Assembly (NCBI GenBank): GCA_035222895.1
Contig: JAVYIG010002731.1
Span: 38,501-102,500, forward strand
Source: Strongylocentrotus droebachiensis
Taxonomy: Eukaryota > Echinodermata > Echinoidea > Camarodonta > Strongylocentrotidae
Direction: 5' to 3'
Length of the DNA: 64,000 bases
Shown: piece after piece, positions 45,660 through 60,190 of the stretch
Layout of the letters: every line of letters begins with the position of its first letter
How positions within the stretch are numbered: the first letter of the stretch is position 1
Translations under genes and position numbers: made by a program
Notes under the pieces: model-generated
What the model was told of the DNA's origin: nothing
Databases searched by the model: none
The model's input: only the letters and a program-made list of their open reading frames with translations

Positions 45660-48600
45660 GAGGAAGAATATGATAGTGCATGGTATCTTATGTTGTTAAC
45701 AGAAAGCATTAAGGCGTTAATGGCTCATAACGCTTAAAAAAAAGAACGTGTTTATCGTGATATGGGACAAGGTTACTAGTAATAGGATATACATTATGTT
45801 CATGCTTGGCTTTAGCTTGGCAAAATGCGGGCATATTTGAGCCCGAAGCAATACATCAAATGACCATGACATGTAATGCATTCAAAAACACTGTACAATT
45901 TCACAGTCGCATAGATGTAGTGATCTTATATTTCAAACGTTCATAGCTCTATTTAATTATTATTGGACAATATATTGCACACTTTCGTCATTCTCTTGCT
46001 CTATGATTGGTTTAACTCAAAGCTGTTTGAGATTTACCAATTTATTTAATTGACTTGGTAAATTCATGAAATTGATGCCTGGGCCTGAAACTTTTAATTT
46101 TCAGATTGAATGTCCGAAATGGAAACCGCATTTTATGTGATATCACTGTCTAGCAAATCAGCCCAATATACATAGCGTGCAAATTGAAATATATTTAAAG
46201 CTTTTTATTTTGTTCAAAGAAATATAGATATGGGCAATTCTCGTTAATTTCCAGTGCAGCTTTTTTTAGCCATGGTCATGAATATTTCATTATAAGTATA
46301 TATCGAGACTCAAGTAATCTGCATTCCATTTTTTTGTTGTTCATCCCTCCCTATTCATTGTTCATCCTTCCCTATTCATTGGTATGTTAGATTTGAAAAC
46401 CATTAGTACCTCCTCAGATATATGAACACATCTGCCAATCGAAAAAGTGTTTTACCATGATCTTAGTCCGTCAAAATGCCGGATGAACATTTCTTGTATT
46501 TATTATTTTGTGGTTATTGTACGCACTTGCTTATTAATAGGGTTAACGTAACGTAAAATAATACTATTACATGATCAAGTATTGCCCCAGTTAAGTTAAA
46601 AAGTAAAATAAGAAAATATTGTCTAAATTAAACAGTATTCCCTATGTATCGGAACCTTTTCTCCTTTTTTCTTTCATTGATTCGAAGTATACACGAAGAA
46701 AATTTGTGTTAAATAAAAGAAGATCATTGGCATAATTTTCTGATTGAAAATATTGCAACTCGGAGATAGTATGAGGGAATTATGCTTGTAGGAGTTAGAT
46801 TGTTCAGAAACCTGGAAACAATTTATAGATGAAAGGATATCGCACAATTAGATAATTACTCTGACCTCAGGAGTTGAAGATTAATTTCAAGAGTGGTCCA
46901 TGTGTCCATAAATAAATGTATCCAATACTCAATTCTGTATCTCAAAACCTTCTGGCACAAGCAATCATCACCGCTATAATTACAGTAACACCGCTAAAGA
47001 CGGAAGGTGAACAAATTGCTGGAGGTATAGCCGTTTTGAGATAACTACATACATATATAGATCTTATGATTCCCACAGGATAACTGCATCATAGTTTAGT
47101 AAGTTAATCCAAAACATTCTTGTTTTAAATTATCGTGATGTATGCATTTTTTTAAAGGTAATGTTATTACACTTCACTATTCCTCTCGAAATATTTGATA
47201 TTGCCCCCTAATGGGTTTCTACACACTGGATGAATTGTTTATGTGAAAGAAAAGGGCACATTATATTTTCCCAGCGTATTGTTCTCATCCTTCGTTTATT
47301 TATTTTAAAAAATGCATATTAGTACTTTGTTTATGATACAACAATGATTTAAAAAACCATTTTATTTTGAGTAAATATCCGTCTGAAGTAATTTTTTTTC
47401 GCCTCAGAAACTAGGATGCAAATGTTAAAGACCATTTCGTTTATATATTTGTTCATTTTACTATTGCGAAAAAGTTCGTTATCAATCGAAAGACTTATCA
47501 GTGTTTTATGCATATTCATCAATCAAAAATTGCTATAAATGGTATCTGATAATGCAAAAATCTTAGCTTTTATAGGATCTTGGAGAGAGCTGACGCCTGC
47601 AAGCTGTTGCTAAACTTAAAACTGTATAAATGTTTAGAACGGACAACTTTTGTTTATTTTGGTAGCAAATGAAAACATGTGATTGATAACATCTTGATTT
47701 GGAGACAGGTTGGTGTAAACTGGCAGTATATCCACTGATAAAATGATATAGGAATACTATTTATTCAAGATAAATTAGATTTGTTTTTAATTGTAATACC
47801 AGTATCTTGCATTGTTCTTTTACCATTATCTATCGAACTTTATGCCAAATGCGTACGATGAGTTACTTTAATTGCATTTACTATTTTAGTGAAGCCTATA
47901 TGCATTGGACGTACTATATCCAACAGTAATTCAATTTATTTGTGGCACTTTTTATGATGCTAAGATAAAGGATAACCCCTTGTAATGAACCCTGATTGGG
48001 TTATAATAGCGATGTACCACCTAAACCAAAAGGTATAAAGAGTAAAGAGAAATGAGTTATTCAAATAGCGCATTACAACATTAAGTCAACCCTGTGATTG
48101 CGCTGTTAATTTTATTTAATGGTGTCTTTCTTCAAGTGAGTGCGTCGAATACCAGGGATGTGCTGACGCAACCTAAAGTCAGCGACATGACGTCATGTTT
48201 GCATCATGAAATTGAGTCAATATTGACTCTTCCCGAGAAAAATCAACTACTCGGGGTCTTACAGCTGATAGAGCTAGCGACTTCGTTCCATTTCAATGAA
48301 AGTAACGAAAATAGTTCAATAATGGTTATTTTCAAAAGTAATTCAGGAAATCCCAAGTTTGAAGTTTTTACAATTAATTAAAGATAGGTATTTGAATTGG
48401 TTGTCATGACTCTCCTGACGTAAAGCACTGTGTAGTTGCTGATGAGCACTTTCGAATATACCCACTTGATTGGACCTACATAGACTTGAGAATAGATCAC
48501 GGTAGATGAATACTTCAGAATCCTTATTGTTTGAGCTTGTATTGTTTCTTTCAGGATTGTAGTATGTTAGTGTATGCACTTGAATATATCTTAAAGGAAA

Positions 48601-51600
48601 GCAATTATTACCAGTGACGTCCTGGTATAAATGCGCGGAGATTGATTAAAAGGAAAATGAAGCGACAGAATCGTGATATATATTTAGGAGGAATATCTTT
48701 TAAAATTTTCGACTTATTTTCCATGTTTACTGGTTCGTAAACCCCCTTTCTGTTTGGCTCCGAAAAAAACAAATTAACATGGTCTGAACTTGGTATCTTC
48801 GGAGTTTCATGAATTGGTGGTAATTATAGTACAATATTGATTTTTAAAATGTTAACATTGTCAACCTCTAATTTCTACAGCCTTTGTTGCTAATATCCAG
48901 GCGACAAACAGCTTTTAGTCCTCTCCGAAGGACTCGGATAATGATGATTAATGCATTCCTTAATGGCACTAGCACATCAACTTAGTTTCGAAATCTCCCC
49001 AGTTGTTCTTTAATAATGTTTCTTTCCTCTTTCAAACAACAAAACAGATTTTACCATCAGCAGAGAACCCCCTCTAAACGAATTTTATACTGTAAAGTGA
49101 TTTGTTATTGATCTAAAATTCGTCTCTTTAAATTTCACAATTTCACTTTTTTTCATAAACACCTCTTAACATTTCATAAGATGTTAAATAAATAATTTGA
49201 TTGCTACTTCGCAGGTTAACGCCCATCTTAAGGGCAGGTGTGGTAGTAGACAAAAGCAATTATTCAACCTCAGTAATTGCAAGCCAACTTTGAAGGACAC
49301 TTTTAAATAATTGCTTTTTACGCCTTAGGCGCTGATTGACGCAGGCTGAATGCTTGACTTGTTTTGATTAATTACTCGTGATGTATATTATAGTTTCAAA
49401 CAATAACTAGGTGTGGTCGAAATAACAGGATTTATTTAGGCGTCAACACTAGACAATGACAATAATGATTTAATGAATTTAACAAATAAATTCAATGAAT
49501 AAATATTTATTATTATGATTGTCATTTTTGCAATGATGTAAGACAGTTTTTTTGCATAACCAGCTGTTTTACCTAATAGGATAGGCGGACTGTTTGGGAC
49601 CGTTTGACCAACTGACGTGACTTTATAATGAATAGCTGCAAAAACCATAGATCCGACTAACAGCAGACGCCATTGACTTGTATTGAGTGTGTTTTTTCAC
49701 AGAAAATATTAAAGCGTCATTCACTTTTGACAGCCTAGAACTAATGACATTCAGTAATTGATATCAACGTTCGTAGAAAAAAACTCGACGATTTATTCTG
49801 TCATTGTTCTGAGTAATACGTGTTATATTTTACTTTTTGTTTCTGATACGACATACTGTAACATTGCAACTAGCAAGGAAATAAAGTTATTTGATTTTTT
49901 TTTAAGCCAGTGTAATACAAAAAAATATCAAAATATCAAAGTCCGTTTCTTCTTTTTTACTAAAAAACACATTTTATCTTTAAATATTGGCAAATTGATT
50001 TTCCCTGACAGTGATTCCACACATTTTCTTTTACCACTATAAGAAGAAGGCACCAAGAAAAAAGTAAGACGTATAAATCATGTATAGAATAAGGTAAAGA
50101 CACAAACTCCGACAAGACAGAAACCTACACTGACTATAACTTTTTAAACCTCCTCTCAATTGCCTGGGAGCTGAGGCTTTTTCATGCTCAAATCATTGGA
50201 CATATGTTATTATAGTCAGGAAATCACATAATTATCAGCATTATGGATTGTCTGTCCCATACTTGACCGAATATAAGTGACCTGTCGTTTCTTCTCCGTT
50301 GGTTTTGCTGTATTAAAATTCTTTTACAAAAATACGACCCTCACGATTTCTTTTCCCCGGAGTAAACTAATAACATCCTGGTAGATTACGTTTCACAGAT
50401 CGCAATCCCAAACTGGCTACTTCATACCTACACACATGCTAATTGGTCACGGATGCATTTGACGTTGATAACAGCTTTTACCATTTTTTCATGAGAGACG
50501 CCTCATATTTCTTAGTTAATCCTTTGACAAAAATATTTTTTACAAGATTTATATTCAGCGTCGGAGCTTGTATGGATTTGGGGCCCCTCCCTAGAGGACC
50601 AATATTGGGTCAATTGTGCTCAAACATCGCCAGGAGATCGATTCGAGTGGATGAGTGTACTATCTCCGATCCTCCGATGGGTCAGTGGTATCTTTGAGGG
50701 GCGAGAGAAACAAAGCGACCGGACTGAAAAATACGACCTATTAAAATGGGTGAAAGAAATGCACCTGGTATTTACACACTTATTCGAATGGTGATTTTTT
50801 TGTTGTTGTTGCCTCGAGCATCCCGTTAAGAACATGAACAAAGCCTAAATAAACTGACGATTCCATTATTGATATGATCAGTTAGTGATAAAAAGCAACC
50901 TTTCAATGCATGCGATTATGAAGGGGATATATATATATAAACCGAATGAAAATATTGGACATTAATATTAACAGTCATGCATCAGTAATTCATGCAGAAT
51001 GTACGGTTGGCTTATCCGACGGTATGATTGTTACTGTAACGACAACTAGTACACTCGCATTAGAGAAATAACGTGTATAAAAAACAATAACGAATATGAT
51101 TAGGTGAAAGAAAGACTCTAAAAAACTATTCTATAGAAAAGGAAAGACGAACGATATATTTCACAATACCTGAGTAATTTATTTCTATACTACTGACGGA
51201 CAATTGTAAGCCAACTTGGCCGACTTTGACCATGTGGACCGCCGCTTTAATAGACAGATCTATATTTATTTGTTTACGTTTAAGTGTGGTATAGAGATAG
51301 AGTCCGTGATAATATGCAAATCGCCGTAAAATACTCGTGTGAGGGTATTATCACGTTTCTCTTTTTTACCCTCAAAGTTAATAGATAAAATGCTGTACAA
51401 AATACGAGTGGTCCTGATGCCGGATGAGAGTTCATTGGTTGCTATATAAATCGTCAAGTAGTATACATAAGTTAATTAATGTGTAAAGAGGGACAATTAA
51501 AGATATACATTATGCACGTAAATTAACTCATCATTATTTAAATGTACATACACTAATATCCACGTGCAATGCAACTTATATATTGTTATATAAATGTAAA

Positions 51601-52680
51601 TATAGCAAAAACGTGTGAATCTACTTTCGTTAAAATGAGTTATCTGGATATCATACGTATCCGGTAAAAAAAACGCTATTTTTAATATCATTCTATATAC
51701 TATTTGTACATAATATATTGTTTATGCACCTTACTAATCGTGCAAATATCTGTGTATACTGTATATACAAATTACATACAAATACATATATTATATATAA
51801 GGAAGTGCAATTTTATGAATAATTATTGGGCACATGAGTTTATTTAAATGCTGGACATATTTCACTAATGACATTAGAGTTGACAGATTTGTATGCTATA
51901 TTGTGAATATTGTGTGGAATAATATGTTATTTCTAGTTATGTATTGAATGTTGATTAAACCAGTGCCTAGATATGGAACACATAAAATAGTATTTGATTG
52001 TCCATTTGTGTGCAGTTGAAATATCATGGCTTGTATATGCTATTGACTTTGATTTGAATTGATTTGATTCTCGTTGATTTGATAGCTATCGATATAATCT
52101 TTTCAAACATAAAAATGCATCCGCATTAAAGTAACATTAGCATAACATACATTAACATAATGATGTGAAATGTGAAATATATTAAAAATTAATTCAACAT
52201 TATCTAAATAGTTATCCTATTTCAGAGAAGATGACGAAAAGGAATAGGCGACTCAGAAAACGGGAATAGCCACAGGAATTCTTTTTCATGTACTCAAAGG
52301 GAAGGAGAAAAGATTATTATGTTAGATAAGCTTTCTTCATGAGGAATACATCTAGCTCATAAATATTATGTCCAGTGTACCCCCACACCCTCCCTCCCCG
52401 CTTTCCCACCCCGCTCTGCTTCCCCGCTACTCCACTTGATTGAGATTCCGACGGTGTTTAAAGAACGCCGGGCATGCGATCCCTGGTCTAAATTGACCCT
52501 TGAGGAGCGGGATAAGCTAGTGCATTGTACTTGAAAACTATCTATGGCTGACCTCATTAAAAGGTAACCAATACCTTATGCTAGCACCCCCCCCCCCTCC
52601 CCATCTCCACAGTTTGTACAAGCAGAAACACGTAGTGACGTGGGATATGGTGGAGGTAGGGATGGGCAAGCAGAAAAACC

Positions 52681-52684
<4 letters not shown>
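45660..52684. other. Gene desert, AT-rich
   Basis: No gene, transposon end or RNA gene was recognised in this 7-kb segment. A frame at 48094-48381 has no ATG start; its hydrophobic beginning is followed by a CAA|GTGAGT donor-like word at 48135, which is not enough for a call. Around 49200-49350 the DNA is non-repetitive with several TAATT/AATTGC words and could be conserved noncoding DNA, untestable here. Confidence 0.4.

Positions 52685-52686
<2 letters not shown>

Positions 52687-52714
<28 letters not shown>
52687..52714. repeat. (CA)n microsatellite
   Basis: Fourteen CA dinucleotides without interruption. Confidence 0.97.
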
Positions 52715-52717
<3 letters not shown>

Positions 52718-55010
52718 TTGGTCTGTCGAGGGTTTGTTGGTGTGCGTGTATTGTTAGTGTGAAATTACACATGGAAACTGATATATCAATAGGATAGACT
52801 TTTGATTGATGTTACTGAATGATGAGGATGGTGGTGATGATAATAATAAAAACAACAGAAATATTGATAATAAAGATCGTGACGATCATCATGATAATAA
52901 TTATGATAATAATAGCGATACCTATAGCAGGTTCTTATATAGCGCTCATGTACTTTAAAGCTTATTACCCTTTTAGTTTACATCATTTTGTACATACATA
53001 TATGAGTTAAATGAACTTGGTTCAGTTTAGTTTGATGATATCAAAACAGTTTTGTCGAGGGTACCATTCACATTCATAACTATCCTGGCCAATGTGTAAT
53101 TGACGGTCAATAATGACACCAATACCTCCACTCGACATGTACGGCATGCCAATGACCTTCACGTCAGTCATCAAGAGGGCCATGGCGTGCTTTAACGTCC
53201 ATACGTCAGGTGTCTATCTGTCATCGACCAAGTCGACATATAAATTGCGAGGTTCAATTACATGTACAGTGTGGATCCATATTAGAAAGAATCCCACTTT
53301 CAAGCCCAACCTTCTTTAAGAACCCAGTGAAATTGCTGAAATATAAATTATGAGGTAATGGTAGATCAGAAAAAATGGGATAATGGGTGATTTTTAGAGC
53401 CGCTGGTCATTTGAAAATGTCCCATATGCCCAGGATGAGGTAGTGTTCATGCGTTACTTTATTATTTAAGTGCAGCCATTTGGAATGGAGACGATGCAAC
53501 AAGTATTGGGTTGACCCAAAACGTGGGCAGATTGAAGACAAATTGATATGCTATGAATTAGGAAAGAAAAGTACTTACGTCCACAAGGCACCTGGAAACG
53601 ACTTCTACTAAACAAAATAGGCCCTCACATTTTGGAAGACCTATTCCATGCGAAATTGTCCTGGGAAAAGGTTTCATCTTGTTATGATAATGTATGTATG
53701 ATATTTAGCAACATTGAAATATCGTAGTTTTTCAATTTAAGATTGAGAATATATTATATTTAAAATAAAGGATCCCTTCCCGTTAAACAGATTTCTTACC
53801 CAGATCAAATATATATTGCAATCCGTCAAATGTAAACCAACAAGGTATCAGCTCATAATATATTCTAAATCAAAGTTCAAGTCCTTTTGGCATCCAAAGA
53901 CAATATTTGTTTTGCACAATACATCTTCTCTAAATATGTAACATATAACCTTTAAGTAAATAACAAGGCATATGTCACACCCACAACGTGTCAGGTCATA
54001 GACAACCCTCATCAATCTCTCGGATGTTTTATTCCAATAATTACCCGACAAGACAGACATATGTTGCATGTATTTCCCTGGAGGCATCGGCACGTATTCA
54101 CGGTCGAGATTACACTTGCAAAGGTCCTTTCAAGGCACCATTCAACACCTAGACATGTGAACGGTGGATTAATTCCATGAAATAACATTGTGAACTAAAC
54201 TGTCTGGAAGCTATTTGGAAATTGTGATTATTATGTTCATACGAACTTGTTGGTTTTTGATTGATCAAAATTAAAAATTAACCGACACAATGCTGCTGAA
54301 AATCACATGCGTCGCACACAAGATGGTGTATGGAACCTAACAAACATGTGCCATGTGGCATGAAAGCTTGATCCAAACATATTAGCTTTTTAACTTCATA
54401 TTTTGAATATTGGGGGATTTGAAGAGCAACTCTTTTCAGGAATCAGTTCTACTACGATATTCTTCCAAACTGAGGGATAAAAAAGAATTCGAAAAATAAT
54501 GAAATTATTTTTCATATGTTCGGAAAGGCAACCTTGTGGCATGAAATTCCAAGTATTGCTATAGTCTTTCAGGCTTATCTGTAGTTGTAACATTCCCGAA
54601 AGTCTACAGGGGAAAAAATGTGACTTGATTTCGGCACAAAATCTTCGGAGAAACATGTGCATTGAATAAAATATCGATTCTTGTCAACTGAGTTACTGAC
54701 ATCTTCCCTATCTGAGCGAAATGAAAGAAGTCCTAGAATCAATGAGGAAACAAATTAGATGAAACTGAAGTTCACTCTCTTTAGATCCCAATCATTGTTA
54801 ATCAATAATGTGCCGCTCATGCACTGAATATGATCAGGAAAAATGCTTACAAATTGCATGGGATACGACATGGTGCGTATTGCCCTTTACATCGACCTAT
54901 AATTTTTCGAAAACGCAGTATGACAGCCGTCGTAAGCGAAGGAGTTACAAAAATATGTTTGAACGCCTTTCTATTACATTATGCATTTCTCTTTTTTAAT
55001 CATTATTTCC
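52715..55010. other. Non-genic DNA
   Basis: Degenerate GAT/ATA trinucleotides occupy about 52818-52920. No gene was recognised elsewhere. Confidence 0.4.
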
Positions 55011-55252
55011 TTCTTTCACTTTCCTTTCTTCTTTCTTCCTCCTCTTGTTTGTATCTCTCTTCTCCTCTCGTTTCAGGACGTTTATCTTTATTTATATTTC
55101 TCTCTCTATACGCTGTTTCTTTTGTAATAAAAAATGTTTCTCCCCATTCCCTTTATTTCGCTCTCTCTCTCTCTCTCTCTATCCCTCTTGCTCTCTCTCA
55201 CACACACTCTCTTTCTCTCTCTCTCCCTCTCTCATCCATCTCCCTGTCTCTA
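55011..55252. repeat. Polypyrimidine (CT)n tract
   Basis: CT-rich with a short CA run near 55200. The Ser/Leu frames across it are artefacts. Confidence 0.92.
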
Positions 55253-57165
55253 AAATTATTGTTTCAGCTTTTTATTCAAATATATCCAGGAGGTATGTCA
55301 TGCTGATATCAATAACTACGAAAGTGATCATTTTTGTTTTCTAAGCATTTGTTTTTTCTACTCAAAGTCAAATTTAACTGCATATTACGATATGGCAATC
55401 ATTGATTTAAAACAAAGGAAGAATCAGAAATATTCTTCTTCAAAACTAATTTATGAAGAAAGTAAATATTTCGATTTCACCGTAAAGTGGTGAGGTCAAA
55501 ATTCCATGAAATAAACGACGAGTTTTATAAATTTTGTGAATAACGACCTTTACATGATATAGATTGCTATCTTCAACTGACCTCATGGGCGCCAGAATCA
55601 AATCAGTGTCGTTGGTTGTGCCTCAATTTTTACTGATAAAAGATCAGACATTCTGTCTGTATCTGTTTCTGGGAGTACATAATTTGCAGGTAGTACTGAG
55701 ATAATATCCCCTTGAAAGTTTCGCTCTTTTCTAATGTTTTTTTTTTCTTCTTCAGATTGTCAGAGTAATTGCTTTTTGCCAGAACCTTTCATTCGTAGAG
55801 GTTTGTCCTAAGATCAAATATTTATTCATTCAATTCTTTACTTAAGTTATTCGTTCACCTTATACATATATTATTACAAACCTTTATATATATACAAATA
55901 AGCAATGTCCATAATTATGCGCAACGCAGGTCATTATTTAATTCTCAATCGTGACGCAAAAGTGCGTGGAGAAGTAGACATCGAAAAACAAATTGATTGA
56001 GCAATGACGCTTAATTGACGTGATCGTTCAAACACACCGCATACCAATCATGATATATAAAAAAAGACTGATGCCAAAAAAGTAGATAATTAAAGTTAAA
56101 GACTTGTTAAGGTCGTGGTCGAGGAATCAATCATTACTTTTTGATTGTCTCTTTATTACAACGCTAATGATTGCACAGTGTACAAATGGGACAAGTCGGA
56201 AAATTCATCAATATGGAAAGGTATGACTGCAGCAAGAAATTGTCATCAACACAAACGCTACAATGATGACGGGTTGTTGGAAACTAGATGTGATTTTCTT
56301 TTTACCATCATCATTTTCTTCCGACTCTGTGGCAATTCTCAGATATCATATACCGCTAAATTTGTCAGGGAGTTCGGATTAATAAGACGAGCAGAATCAA
56401 TCAATAATTTTAACCCGTACTTACGACCTTGTTTAATCATGCAAATGCTTAATATTCATCGATCCTCTTCAAAACCACATTTATTAGTTATTTAATCACA
56501 AAAAGTTCCTCTTTTCTCGTGTTATTATATTATAATAATATTCCATTATATTTATCGTTTCATTGCATATTTGTTGTGATATAATTATTCTTGTATTATG
56601 TTTTGCATGAGAAAGAAAATCATTTAAAAAATAAATAAAAAATATTTTAAAAATTTCACAAATAGTTTGTTAAGAACTATTGAGATTGCCAACTTTAACG
56701 TGCAGTACATAACACACTGTTGATATACCACCATTGGTATACCACATACTTGTGCATTCGTCACCTATCCGACACACAAGCTGTTCTGTCACATCTATGT
56801 TCTACCGATAATAACGAATGGGGACATTGGGTCTATAGAAAACCCTCCTGTTATGCGGATCCATCATGCTCCTTGAAACATTTAATGGCCGCCTAAATGA
56901 ACAAATGATTCTCATTCGTCTGACTCAAATTTAGAACACGTGTCTACAATAATGTAATCGAAAAATCTACTACCGTATGTGAAGGTTTATGTTACACTTC
57001 AAATTCCGGTTGCATGTTTGTTAATTTGTATGGTCTGCAAGTGGGATGAAAAAACATTTCGGCAATTTGAGGATTTAATCAGAGAAAAGTAAATACATAG
57101 ACGACCACAAAGTGTCCCTAAGGTGCAAGATGCAATCATGAGAGAAACGAGATATATATTTGGGG
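55253..57165. other. Non-genic DNA
   Basis: No gene was recognised. A non-repetitive stretch at about 55895-56040 contains several TAATT-type words and could be regulatory, but nothing in the sequence alone shows it. Confidence 0.35.
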
Positions 57166-57183
57166 TGGGGGGGGGGGGCAAGC

Positions 57184-57235
<52 letters not shown>

Positions 57236-57466
57236 TATGGGATAATGGGATAGAAAAGAGACAGCCACGGCATGTGGAACAAGGATTTCTACCGAGACAA
57301 GCTATATGCCCTTAAGAATTGAGTTAAATATTAAACGGAGAGGGTGACAAATATTTTATTTTTGTATTCATTAAAACGTTATGTCATCTGTCTATCTGTC
57401 TGTCTATCTATTTATCTATTCATCTGTATGTTATGACATTTATGTGGAGCAAGGCAGCAACGAGCA

Positions 57467-57499
<33 letters not shown>

Positions 57500-57540
57500 T
57501 GTTGAGAGGGGGAGAAGAAAGACTGAGGCAGAGTCAGATA
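57165..57540. repeat. (GA)n, poly-G and (TCTA)n cluster
   Basis: G runs then GA repeats at about 57167-57238, a TCTG/TCTA repeat at about 57387-57425 and a second GA repeat at about 57467-57500. Confidence 0.93.
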
Positions 57541-57819
57541 AGGAGATATGAAACGCACAGAGAAAGAAGTAATGTGTGTTTCCATAAATATTTAATGTTT
57601 CTGATTCTGTTTCAAATATAACTGTATAGCCGATGATACAGTACATGAGCATTTTAATTGCGATTTTCTCATAACGACCTTTGGCTCTGGGAGTCGTGGG
57701 CGACCCATTTTAATATTCATCATCTACAGTATTGCAATTACATTTTGTTATGATACAAGCCAGAGTGACTCGTCTTCGCATTGTTATGCATTTTGCTCTG
57801 CACAATACTATGAAAGAAT

Positions 57820-58249
57820 CCAATAACCCTCGTTAACTCTCGTATACTCTCAGAATCAATATATAAAGCATGTAGAGAAACATGGAAAAGCTGATCGAGA
57901 AATTGATAAACATATAAAGGAGATTTCACCCCCAAAGTGAGGCAAAATATTCATACGATATGTAGAGTTTGTTTTTGTCTGAAGAGATTATAATATTCCT
58001 TGCTCAAATATCAACTATCCAGTTTTGAAATTTTCCAATAACCCTCGTCAACTCTAATGTACTCTCAGAATCAATATATCAAGCATGTAGAGAAACATGG
58101 AAAAGCAAATCGAGAAATTGATAAACATATAAAGGAGATTTCACCCCAAAATGTGGAAAAATAATATATACGATATATTCGGCCTCTTTTCAGAAGGGCT
58201 TATAATGTTTCTTGCCCCAATATCAACTATCCAGTTTTGAGATTTTGCG
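57820..58249. repeat. Tandem duplication, 215-bp unit
   Basis: CCAATAACCCTCGTTAACTC at 57820 recurs at 58035. Both copies contain GCATGTAGAGAAACATGG, TTGATAAACATATAAAGG and TATCAACTATCCAG. Differences cluster in the AT-rich middle. No open frame is conserved between the copies. Confidence 0.93.
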
Positions 58250-58391
58250 AGATTATTATTTTTGATTATAATGATAATCTTGAAGTAGTGCGTGCTCCTT
58301 TATAATGCGGGGGGGGGGGCGGTACATCCTCATTATTGACCTTCAAGGATAGTTATAGTCGTTCAAATGAGAAGTTGGTGTGGATATGGAT

Positions 58392-59097
58392 ATGGTTGTC
58401 GAACTTAACTCTAAGTTGGACTTAATCATTATGGAAAGTTATTTGGGGCCTGTCACCACGAAATGAGTCCAGTTGGTCAAAATTTTTATTCCTGTTTTTA
58501 AGTATTATATGAATCTACATTAAGTAAGCTTTAAATTAAGGGGTCACACATTAAAATTGATAAATTATATCCAGAAATATGAACAAAAACCTAATTGGAC
58601 TTTATAAACAAAATCGTGCTTTATTCTTTAAAAATGCATCATTTTCGTGATAATTTCAGATTACATAGCCTATATTATTTGCCAAAAAATGTTAGAAGGA
58701 GATATTTTCGTGACCTAAGCTCTGGAGACATAAACTACAAGACATTAATAAGTCGATTTTTTGGAAAAATCTTAAATGTGGTAGGTGGGTCAATTTACAC
58801 ACTATACATCGCTATTACTACGATTGAGCCTAATGCGACACTGGACTCATTTCGTTGTGACTGGCCTCATTTGTAGCCTTAAAATAGAATCAATTAAAAC
58901 GCAAAAATTGAAGTATATTGGACTTTTCAAAAATTCCACTTCAAGAAAATGAAATTTCCATGATAATAGAAAATATGAATGATTTGAATCAACATTTTAT
59001 GCCTCTAAACATAACTAGATGCTAAACGGCTTTCCATAATTGTTAATTCCAACTTAGAGATAAGTTCAACTTACGATCTTTGTAAAACACCCCCTGG
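58392..59097. mobile_element. Nested inverted-repeat elements
   Basis: Outer arms: GAACTTAACTCTAAGTTGGA and TTATGGAAAG on the left (58396-58442) are mirrored on the right at about 59019-59075, which continues to AACACCCCCTGG. Inner arms: GGCCTGTCACCACGAAATGA at 58446 is mirrored by TCATTTCGTTGTGACTGGCC at 58848-58867, marking a second element inserted inside the first. The left outer terminus appears truncated. The 93-codon frame spanning the inner element is not a recognisable protein. Confidence 0.75.
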
Positions 59098-60125
59098 TGT
59101 ATAATAGTCCAGGAGTAAAGGTATAAAGCTGTGAAGAGTAATATAAATATCACATTAGTCTATTAAGCCAAGTAAGGCCATGAGCCTCTGAGACCAAATG
59201 GGTCGCAAAAAGTGGCACGATTTTAATTACATGTGCTATGGGCGATCAGTATTTTCATCGTATTCGAAGCGTATTTATTTCAACAGCCTAGAGTTTGATG
59301 AAAGAAACTTACAAAATATGGCTACTAAAAAATCCCACTCAATAACCAGATAACGAAGCAATTATCACCAACATCGCTTATCACAGGTGCAAAAACCATA
59401 AATGATTGCTTATAATCATCGCAGAATTTAATAACTTCCAATTCGGAAATTCTGGCAATTAAAAGTAATTTTAGTCGTTGAACCAACGAGACGAATAATT
59501 TCAGGAATAAATATCAAAATTAATTTTGCCGACGTTTGATCAGAAATTGGAATTAGAAGGGAAGCTCATAGCACAGAGCATTAAGTATGCTACTTTGTTC
59601 ACTCATTTCCATCGTTTCAAAGTTGTACACCACTATAAATAAATGCCTTTTTGTAAAAATCATTTTAGGTAACTTCCAATATATAATTGAATTGAATCGA
59701 ATTCATTTATTTCGCATATTTACAGATTTGACTGTTTGAACACAATTGTTTTATTCGTTTACTTGTTGTGTTCAATTGTTGTCCAAGGCCTTGCTGAAAA
59801 GCACCTGCTAGCTGATAGCAGGCTTTTTAAACGTGATTTAATAATTAAAAAAATACTATAAAAAAAAGAAATACTAAAAATTGAAGGTAAGTATATTATG
59901 TGAAATGCGAAAATGAGGGGCTTATTGAAAAACGTGGCTCGTAATAGTAAGCCCCTCTTAAAGCTTTAGTACGTCTTAATTTAACTTGTTTAACTAATTA
60001 TTTATAATCAGCAATACATTATGAAAAATGTGTAGGCTTTGTAAAGAGTTTAAGAAGAGAAAATGACGAGGACAGGGTACATGGGTAAATGCAAGTTTAC
60101 ATGGGTAATAATATCCAAGTTTGGA
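59098..60125. other. Non-genic DNA
   Basis: No gene was recognised. A CTGCTAGCTGATAGCAGG hairpin word lies near 59805. Confidence 0.4.
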
Positions 60126-60190
60126 AGCGCTTAGAGACTTAATTGTGATTCGCGCTATATAAAAGCTGAATATTATTATTATTATTATTT
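60126..60190 (+). mobile_element. SINE/LINE 3' tail with (ATT)n
   Basis: AAGCGCTTAGAGACTTAATT and GCGCTATATAAAAGCTG followed by ATT repeats match the common tail module shared by LINEs and the SINEs they mobilise. No tRNA-like head was found upstream, so this is a 5'-truncated copy. Confidence 0.7.

Noticed and set aside
48094-48381. A 95-codon frame with a hydrophobic, signal-peptide-like start
   Set aside because: It begins with GTG just after an in-frame stop and has no upstream ATG or convincing acceptor.
58595-58876. A 93-codon frame inside the nested inverted repeat
   Set aside because: It starts within one arm system and ends in the other, matches no family, and lies wholly inside a non-autonomous element.
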